Shown: positions 15,081 through 20,218 of the stretch, in pieces
How the letters are laid out: each line of letters opens with the position of its first letter
How positions within the stretch are numbered: the first letter of the stretch is position 1
The notes under the pieces: generated by a model
What the model saw: the letters and a program-made list of their open reading frames with translations, nothing else
Database searches by the model: none
Told to the model about the DNA's origin: nothing
Program-made: the position numbers and the translations under genes
From: JBBRWV01 sp038248985
GTDB lineage: Bacteria > Planctomycetota > Phycisphaerae > WQYP01
Direction: 5' to 3'
DNA: 20,218 bases
Assembly: GCA_038248985.1 (NCBI GenBank)
Contig: JBBRWV010000068.1
Location: 1 to 20,218, forward strand

Positions 15081-15866
15081 TCAGTCTTCAAAACGAAAAC
15101 GCACAATCTGCACCAAGGCGCTGATTCCATCCCGCCAACCAATCTTCTTGCCTTCTTCGTAGGTGCGCCCGGCATATGCCACCCCTGTCTCGTACACTCG
15201 CACCTTCTTTCCACTTCCCAAGCGCATGCGTGCCACCTTGGCCGTCAACTCCGGTTCCACCCCAAATCGCGGGCTTTTTAACTTGATCTTTTCGTATACT
15301 TCGCGAGAAAAGACTTTGTAGCACACTTCCATGTCCGTCAGGTTCAAATTCGTCAGCATATTGCTGACCAGGGTTAAAATATTATTGGCCACCTGGTGCC
15401 AGAAATACATGACCCTGTGGGGCTCGCCAATAAAACGCGATCCAAAAACGCTGTCCGCCTTCCCATCCAGAATCGGCTGCAGCAATTTCGGATAGTCGGC
15501 CGGGTCGTACTCAAAATCCGCATCCTGCACCAGCAGCAAATCGCCCGTTGCCATCGACCATGCATCGCGCAACGCCGCACCCTTCCCCTCGTTTACCGTC
15601 TTGTTCAGAATTTTGAACTCCACCGCCGGGAACAGCGCCGGCAATTGCTGCATGATCTCCCAAGTCCGATCCTTCGATGCATCATTTACCATAACAATCT
15701 GTCTGCTCAATCCACCTGGCAAAACCTGCTCCACCACCCGCTTTACGACCGCCGCCAGATAACGCTCTTCGTTATAGACCGGAATCAAAATGGAAAGGGT
15801 GTGGAAAACGGGCTTGGGAGCGTCTTGCATCAGCTCCGCAACAGTCGAGGGCTTTTCCATTTCCAT
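15081..15866 (-). CDS. Family 2 glycosyltransferase (polyprenyl-phosphate sugar synthase-like)
   Basis: This 261-residue GT-A enzyme resembles the DPM1/DPG-synthase-like branch of family 2, which moves a sugar from a nucleotide donor to a polyprenyl phosphate at the inner face of the membrane. Visible motifs are PVYNEE (29-34), VNDASKDRT (60-68) and LLVQDADFEYDP (111-122), containing the metal-binding DAD. The segment TDMEVCYKVFSREV also suits this branch. There are no C-terminal transmembrane helices as in GtrB or ArnC, so it is likely peripheral. Two in-frame ATGs occur (codons 1 and 3); either could serve. It precedes the UDP-glucuronate decarboxylase gene by 64 bases on the same strand. 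Donor sugar and lipid acceptor cannot be told from sequence. Confidence 0.87.
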   Translation of the reverse strand: MEMEKPSTVAELMQDAPKPVFHTLSILIPVYNEERYLAAVVKRVVEQVLPGGLSRQIVMVNDASKDRTWEIMQQLPALFPAVEFKILNKTVNEGKGAALRDAWSMATGDLLLVQDADFEYDPADYPKLLQPILDGKADSVFGSRFIGEPHRVMYFWHQVANNILTLVSNMLTNLNLTDMEVCYKVFSREVYEKIKLKSPRFGVEPELTAKVARMRLGSGKKVRVYETGVAYAGRTYEEGKKIGWRDGISALVQIVRFRFED

Positions 15867-15937
15867 AATCTCACTTCAAGTTTGTGGGCGATGTGCAAAA
15901 ACGCTCGAACTGCTCTGACGTGTTCTCACTTCGTCGG

Positions 15938-15958
15938 CATTACATTATGGATGTAATG
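15938..15958. promoter_or_regulatory. 8-bp inverted repeat upstream of the glycosyltransferase gene
   Basis: CATTACAT (15938-15945), a 5-base centre and ATGTAATG (15951-15958) form a perfect dyad. It sits about 70 bp upstream of the family 2 glycosyltransferase start and 65 bp after the stop of the HD-GYP-like gene. It is AT-rich and lacks a T-tract, so an operator fits better than a terminator. Confidence 0.4.
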
Positions 15959-16022
15959 AGGTGCAGCGACAACTTCTTCGTCCAACACTTCTGCAAATGT
16001 TTACGATGATCCCCCTATCCTC

Positions 16023-17459
16023 TCACACCGCGGCCAGTATTCCTTCTCCAACCCCGATCGGTGCGGGCACGGCCTTGACGACCTTGATATGCCCATACCG
16101 GCTGTTGGACAAATCCACCATTGGCGATACCGCGCCGCCAGCTGATACGGACCGTATCAAGGGCCGGTCGATCTTCGCGGCATTTGCCCCCACCACCTGG
16201 GCCGTCATGTTATTGCTCAATAGCACGTAACTCCCGACCGGAAACAGCCCAATCGCCGACAGCAGGCTTTTCACCACGCGTGGCTCGGTAAATCCTTTGT
16301 GGGCCAAGTGAATCAACTCTTCCATTGCGTTGTACTGCAGCTTCTGGCTCTTGTAGGCCCGTGGATTCGTGCTCGCCGCGAACACGTCCGCCACTGACAC
16401 GATTCGAGCGAAGTCCGAAATCTCTGCCCCGGTGGTTGCAGAGGGATATCCTTTTCCGTTCAGCCGCTCATGATGCTGATATCCCATCAACCGCGGTATG
16501 GGCGAAAGCCCTGGCAACTGCTCCATCATCGTCAAGGAATATATCGGGTGCTGCTGCACGCGCTCCCTGTCGCCCTCCGTGAGTGTTCCGCTGCTGGCTC
16601 GAATACGCTTGGGGACCACCAGCATTCCCACATCAAATATCAAGGCCCCCAATACCACTTCCTTCACCAGGTCCGTCGCCAGATTCATATGAGCCGCAAT
16701 CGCCATGGATAGCACCGATACCGAAATTGCGTGGTCCGGCAGATAATCCTCACGCCGCGAAGTCATCAGCGCCAACTGCGAAAACTGCCGTGGCTCGGTC
16801 CGCATCAGATCCATCAGATCTTCGACAATGTCATTCAGGACCTGCAAATTCGGCTGTTTCCCCGTTTCCAGCATCCCATAAACCGGCTGCAGGCGTGAAC
16901 TCAGTCGCCGGCGCATCAACTGAATGGCATTGAGGTTCAAGACCTCAGACGGCGGGACGTCCGGAATAGTCCCGATCATCGGATCCCGCGACTCCGGTGC
17001 CCGAATGTATTCTCCCCGCCCAATCAGATTCTCAACCCGGGATATGACGATCCGTGACAGGTCTTGCAGTGTCGCGCGAATTGTGTCCAGATCCGCGGCA
17101 GGACGCGCAATCAGGTAGTCAATCAGGCTGTCCTTCAACGCCGCAAGGTGATGATCTTCCACTTGTTCGTTTTGCTGGATAATCACCACCCCATCCGGCG
17201 TCATCAAATCTGTTTCCGCCGTCGCGCCAATCGCCAATCCGCATACCGATACCATTTGTGGGGGAGTGTTCTGCAACTCCAATACCGGACGAACGCTCTC
17301 GGCCATGTATACTTGCTTGATCGACGAACGCAGCAATGCATCGATGTGCATTTGCGTGATGTGGGTCTCGGCGCTCAGAAGCTTTCGTCCGGAAAGGTGA
17401 AACAGCGGCTCCGGAAATGTCCGGCCGGGTTTCAGGTTCGCTACATCCAGAATCTGCAT
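16023..17459 (-). CDS. HD-GYP-like signalling protein with a degenerate HD dyad
   Basis: This 478-residue protein has an N-terminal region of unknown fold (about 1-170), a helical linker, and a C-terminal HD-GYP-like domain (about 235-400). HD-GYP domains normally hydrolyse cyclic di-GMP using a metal centre. The first His is present (H243 in PDHAIS), as are HP (304-305), HHERLNGKGYP (329-339) and Asp358 in VADVF. The central HDxGK motif, however, reads FDVGM at 275-279, so the metal-binding His and the conserved Lys are lost. It may bind but not cleave cyclic dinucleotides, or act by protein contacts. A C-terminal extension of about 80 residues is beta-rich. No transmembrane helix is seen. 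The Shine-Dalgarno at ATG 17459 is weak. A 309-base gap lies upstream. Confidence 0.82.
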   Translation of the reverse strand: MQILDVANLKPGRTFPEPLFHLSGRKLLSAETHITQMHIDALLRSSIKQVYMAESVRPVLELQNTPPQMVSVCGLAIGATAETDLMTPDGVVIIQQNEQVEDHHLAALKDSLIDYLIARPAADLDTIRATLQDLSRIVISRVENLIGRGEYIRAPESRDPMIGTIPDVPPSEVLNLNAIQLMRRRLSSRLQPVYGMLETGKQPNLQVLNDIVEDLMDLMRTEPRQFSQLALMTSRREDYLPDHAISVSVLSMAIAAHMNLATDLVKEVVLGALIFDVGMLVVPKRIRASSGTLTEGDRERVQQHPIYSLTMMEQLPGLSPIPRLMGYQHHERLNGKGYPSATTGAEISDFARIVSVADVFAASTNPRAYKSQKLQYNAMEELIHLAHKGFTEPRVVKSLLSAIGLFPVGSYVLLSNNMTAQVVGANAAKIDRPLIRSVSAGGAVSPMVDLSNSRYGHIKVVKAVPAPIGVGEGILAAV

Positions 17460-17768
17460 TCGCCGCTCATCCTTGGCTTCTGAAGTGTCATCTCAGCACG
17501 GACTTTCGGTAGGAGGTGACCTTCCTGTCGGCGCCACCCACTTTCATTCTATCGTCATAATTACCGACCTACTTGCTCGTTCGGGGCAATCCCCGCCAGC
17601 TTTCGGTCGGGCCCAATGCGGCTTCTTATCGGCCCAACCGGCATCGATGCTAACCGTCGCCTCAATAGGACATTTTTATATGGGCGCAAATGGCGTGATG
17701 AATTCCTCAGCTCGGACCACTGGGTGAGTTGCAAACGTCGCAGGGAAAATCAATCGTCACTCGATCAA
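17460..17768. other. Gene-free region, possible structured leader of the HD-GYP-like gene
   Basis: No convincing gene lies in these 309 bases. Two inverted repeats stand out: CGGGG/CCCCG (17582-17586 and 17591-17595) with a CAAT loop, and the longer dyad at 17604-17640. On the minus strand TATAAA (17680-17675) could be a -10 without a good -35. A transcript starting there would have a leader of about 200 bases with both hairpins. Confidence 0.4.
17604..17640. repeat. Imperfect 10-bp inverted repeat between the FAD and HD-GYP-like genes
   Basis: CGGTCGGGCC (17604-17613) pairs with GGCCCAACCG (17631-17640) with one mismatch and a 17-base loop. It lies about 130 bases after the stop of the FAD oxidoreductase gene and about 145 bases before the HD-GYP-like start. 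No U-tract follows on the minus strand. It may be a factor-dependent terminator or part of a leader RNA. Confidence 0.35.
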
Positions 17769-19313
17769 TCAAGTGGTTTTCCATTCCAGGGTTTGGCCGT
17801 CCTTCAGTAACTGCTCTCGAAGGTCTTCATAGGGAACCTCCTGTACCGCGCACTTACCGTCCAATGCCAACACACCGGCGGTTGCGACAGTCTGCCCCAG
17901 AAGCATGAACACCGGCTCCATTCGGATAGACCCATAGGCAATATGAGAGGCGCTCAAACACGCGGGCACCAACAGATTGGTTACTTCGGTGCGCTTCGGC
18001 ACGAGAGACCTATAGCTGATTCCGTAAGGGGGGAACCCGCCCGTTTCGACATTACCTTCGTTGATGACGCGTCCATCCAAGACGATTCGCCGACAGTTAT
18101 GCGAGTCCATGGTGTATGCGGCCAGACCGATGGGATCCACCACTTTTCGCAGGCCGCGGCATTCATGCTCGGTCATCACATATTCGCCGACCAGTCGCCG
18201 TGCCTCACGCACGTATAAAGCGTGAGGCCAGTGGCTGGTCCCGATAAATTCATCTATCGGCAAGCCCCATTTGGCAGCATCCTCGCGTACGTTCGCCGGG
18301 ACGCCCGGATCATTGACGAGAAACCAATACATGCCCACGTTATAGTTCACGTGGTCTTGGAATATTCTTTCGCGTGTTTCATAGCTGCCATCCGGCCAAT
18401 CGTAGTTCGCCCCGATGTTGTCGGAGCTGAATCCTCCCCAATTATTGGTATCGGTCTTGCTGTTGGGCATGGGATCACACTTGCGCAACGCATCCCAATG
18501 ACCTGTGCGAATATACCGCAGCAGCAGTTCATACCGATTGGCGTTGTACTTCCGTGGTTTGGGAAAAGGCGCTTGATTGGATTTGTCAGCGCTCAAACAC
18601 ACGCGGAAATTATACGCCTGAATGTACTTGTCGCCTTGTCCCTGATAGCCGGGTTCAAGATTTTGGATTCCTGGAAGCAGACCGCTGCCTGCGTCACCCT
18701 CAACGACGTAGGGATCAACCCATGCTCTGAAATTATGATTTGGATGGCCGAAATGCACGCCACTCAAGGTCTCACGATACACCCGGTTTGCTTCGCGTCC
18801 GGCGAAGTAACTCGCGCCTGCCATGGCAAAAAGATCACCTTCATACGTGGCGTCGATGAACACCTTTCCGCGGTAAATCGAACCGTTCTTCATTTGTATT
18901 TCGGTAATGCGTGCCCCGTCCTTTTTCACATTTGCGAGGTGCTGTCGAAAAAGGTATTCGATGCCCCACGTGGAGCATTGATCCAAAAACCAGCGTTCGG
19001 CCACATGGGGTTCGAATGTCCAGTTTTCCGCGTTGCCATACACCTTCCCCATATCTTTGTAAAACTGGTGCGAAATACCGCCGATGGCCGCCTTGTTTCC
19101 GATATCAGTCTGGCCGAGCCCGCCGGATGATAGCCCGCCGAGATGTTCCGAAAATTCGGCAATGACCACGGACTTGCCCATTTTTCGGGCTTGTATTGCG
19201 GCCGTCACGCCAGCGGATGTTCCACCATAAACAATGAAGTCTGCCTCAATGACGCGGGGGGTGCTTTCATCAGGGTAAAAATAGTGCAGACCGGCAATTT
19301 CAGGAGTATTCAT
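17769..19313 (-). CDS. FAD-dependent oxidoreductase (FAD_oxidored family)
   Basis: This 514-residue protein fits the FAD_oxidored family, abundant in planctomycetes and mostly uncharacterised. The FAD-binding motif YGGTSAGVTAA is at residues 29-39, with Glu53 at the end of strand 2 for the ribose. HLGGLSSGGLGQTD (58-71) is a family hallmark. FIDATYEGDLFAMAG (152-166) matches the second dinucleotide-contacting loop. MDSHNCRR and, near the C-terminus, GSIRMEPVFMLLGQ are also typical. No signal peptide is visible, so it is probably cytosolic, unlike exported relatives. AAAGG about ten bases before ATG 19313 supports the start. It is divergent from hom across 221 bases. The substrate is unknown; polysaccharide- or polyol-related oxidation is only a guess. 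Confidence 0.85.
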   Translation of the reverse strand: MNTPEIAGLHYFYPDESTPRVIEADFIVYGGTSAGVTAAIQARKMGKSVVIAEFSEHLGGLSSGGLGQTDIGNKAAIGGISHQFYKDMGKVYGNAENWTFEPHVAERWFLDQCSTWGIEYLFRQHLANVKKDGARITEIQMKNGSIYRGKVFIDATYEGDLFAMAGASYFAGREANRVYRETLSGVHFGHPNHNFRAWVDPYVVEGDAGSGLLPGIQNLEPGYQGQGDKYIQAYNFRVCLSADKSNQAPFPKPRKYNANRYELLLRYIRTGHWDALRKCDPMPNSKTDTNNWGGFSSDNIGANYDWPDGSYETRERIFQDHVNYNVGMYWFLVNDPGVPANVREDAAKWGLPIDEFIGTSHWPHALYVREARRLVGEYVMTEHECRGLRKVVDPIGLAAYTMDSHNCRRIVLDGRVINEGNVETGGFPPYGISYRSLVPKRTEVTNLLVPACLSASHIAYGSIRMEPVFMLLGQTVATAGVLALDGKCAVQEVPYEDLREQLLKDGQTLEWKTT

Positions 19314-19367
19314 GTAAGCAAAACCTTTCTCAAGCGGGAATACGGGCGGTGGTCAGCCAAAACGCCA

Positions 19368-19465
19368 CGGATGCTAATGTAGCGATAACAAAGCATCCGG
19401 CAAGACAGGAGAGTTATTTGCCGGCTGCTCCCCGTGTCAGCCGTTACGGATTGTAACCCGATCCG
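19368..19465. promoter_or_regulatory. Cluster of inverted repeats in the FAD/hom divergent region
   Basis: Three separate dyads occur: CGGATGCT/AGCATCCG (19368-19375, 19392-19399), CGGCTG/CAGCCG (19422-19427, 19438-19443) and GTTAC/GTAAC (19443-19447, 19453-19457). A fourth, CGGAT/ATCCG (19447-19451, 19461-19465), competes with the third. This might be operators for the divergent genes or an attenuator-like leader for hom. No known riboswitch is recognised and there is no Thr/Met-rich leader peptide. Confidence 0.3.
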
Positions 19466-19534
19466 GGCGCATCTCCTTTTGCGACGTGCGTGTTCCGAGT
19501 ATCTTCAAGAGCTCGCATTTTGGAGAAATGAAAC

Positions 19535-20218
19535 ATGGCCAAATCCGTCACCGGCATCGCAGTCCTGGGCTGCGGCATCATTGGTTCAGCCGTCAGCCAG
19601 GCATTGCTGAATGAAGCTCCCCTGTTGAAGGCGCGCGCTGGCGTTAGTCTGCAACTCCGTCACGTTGTCGAACGCGATATCGATCGCGCTAAGAAAAGTG
19701 GCGTTCCAACAAAGCTCATCACCGATCAGCTTGAGACGGCGTTGCGCGACAACGAAACACACATTGTTGTCGAACTCATTGGCGGGCTTGAGCCGGCACG
19801 AACCTTTGTGCTCAAATCGCTCAAAGCCGGCAAGCATGTGGTTACCGCCAATAAATACCTGCTGGCGGTTCATGGGAAAGAAATATTCGCCGCCGCGCGA
19901 AAAGCCAAGCGAGTTGTGCAGTTTGAAGCCAGTTGCGGGGGGGCCATTCCGATCATTGCGGCGCTTACTGAAAGCCTTTTGGCCAATGACATCACGAAAG
20001 TCGTCGGCATCGTCAATGGAACCTGCAACTACATTCTCACTCAGATGACCCAGAATGGGCAGAGCTACGCGGATGCCCTAAAAGGCGCGCAAGCGGCCGG
20101 GTTTGCCGAACGCGACCCCACATTTGATGTCAATGGAACGGACAGTGCTCACAAAATTGCGATTCTTAGCGGCTTGGCGTTTGGCGCTGAGATTCCATTG
20201 GATAAGCTCGAAATTGCC
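19535..20218 (+). CDS. hom: Homoserine dehydrogenase, N-terminal 228 residues (3' end outside window)
   Basis: Homoserine dehydrogenase reduces aspartate semialdehyde to homoserine with NAD(P)H, the branch step to threonine and methionine. The visible part has the nucleotide-binding GxGxxG motif (LGCGIIGSA, Gly12/14/17), TANKYLLA (104-111) with the conserved Lys107, EASCGGAIPII (131-141), GIVNGTCNYILTQM (158-171) and AERDPTFDVNGTDSAHK (191-207). In the last, Asp203 and Lys207 match the catalytic Asp/Lys pair known from the yeast enzyme. ASCGGAIP differs slightly from the more usual ASVGGGIP. GGAG nine bases before ATG 19535 supports the start. Base composition is balanced, unlike the C-rich genes at the left. 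The catalytic domain is cut at the window edge, and any C-terminal ACT domain lies beyond it. Confidence 0.93.
   Translation, partial: MAKSVTGIAVLGCGIIGSAVSQALLNEAPLLKARAGVSLQLRHVVERDIDRAKKSGVPTKLITDQLETALRDNETHIVVELIGGLEPARTFVLKSLKAGKHVVTANKYLLAVHGKEIFAAARKAKRVVQFEASCGGAIPIIAALTESLLANDITKVVGIVNGTCNYILTQMTQNGQSYADALKGAQAAGFAERDPTFDVNGTDSAHKIAILSGLAFGAEIPLDKLEIA

Noticed and set aside
19665..20048. 127-codon + strand frame near the right edge
   Set aside because: Out of phase with the homoserine dehydrogenase frame from 19535, which shows all expected motifs.

Overview
The window looks like a piece of a Planctomycetota chromosome, most plausibly a Phycisphaerae-like lineage. The grounds are a BatA/VWA/MoxR-type gene set, a secreted-type protein carrying an N-terminal LESRLNLS motif (a variant of the planctomycete LEPR-XLL signal), a Pro-Thr linker, and a planctomycete-style FAD-dependent oxidoreductase. 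The taxonomic call is inference from gene content. Base composition is unusual: the + strand is strongly C-rich over G across about the first 8 kb in coding and non-coding DNA alike, and far more balanced by the right end.

Left part (1-9.1 kb). The 3' end of a BatA-like membrane protein is translationally coupled (ATGA) to a 1029-residue membrane VWA protein with a glutamine-amidotransferase-like segment. About 1.1 kb follows with only one gene-like element, a short minus-strand GbsR/MarR-like ORF that appears to have lost its DNA-binding middle. Next come an orphan MoxR/Mg-chelatase-type AAA+ ATPase, a convergent MOSC-domain protein, a divergent MFS transporter and a nucleoside hydrolase.

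Middle part (9.1-14 kb). The minus strand carries an ArnT/PMT-like membrane glycosyltransferase, an FKBP-type peptidyl-prolyl isomerase anchored at the membrane, and a STAS-domain anti-sigma-factor antagonist. On the + strand is a calpain-family (C2) cysteine protease with LESR signal, Pro-Thr linker, RTX-like repeats and an intact Cys/His/Asn triad. A 13-bp perfect hairpin separates it from the convergent gene that follows.

Right part (14-20.2 kb). A minus-strand pair encodes a family 2 glycosyltransferase and a UDP-glucuronate decarboxylase, suggesting UDP-xylose supply and surface polysaccharide or lipid-linked sugar synthesis. Upstream are an HD-GYP-like signalling protein whose catalytic HD histidine is replaced by Phe, and an FAD-dependent oxidoreductase. 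A 221-bp divergent intergenic region with several inverted repeats leads to homoserine dehydrogenase (hom), which runs off the right edge.

No rRNA, tRNA, CRISPR array, insertion sequence or phage gene was seen. I found no convincing complete new system. The best leads are the internally deleted GbsR-like regulator, the degenerate HD-GYP protein, the modular calpain, the enlarged VWA domain, the paired dyads upstream of the MoxR-like gene, and the strand composition.
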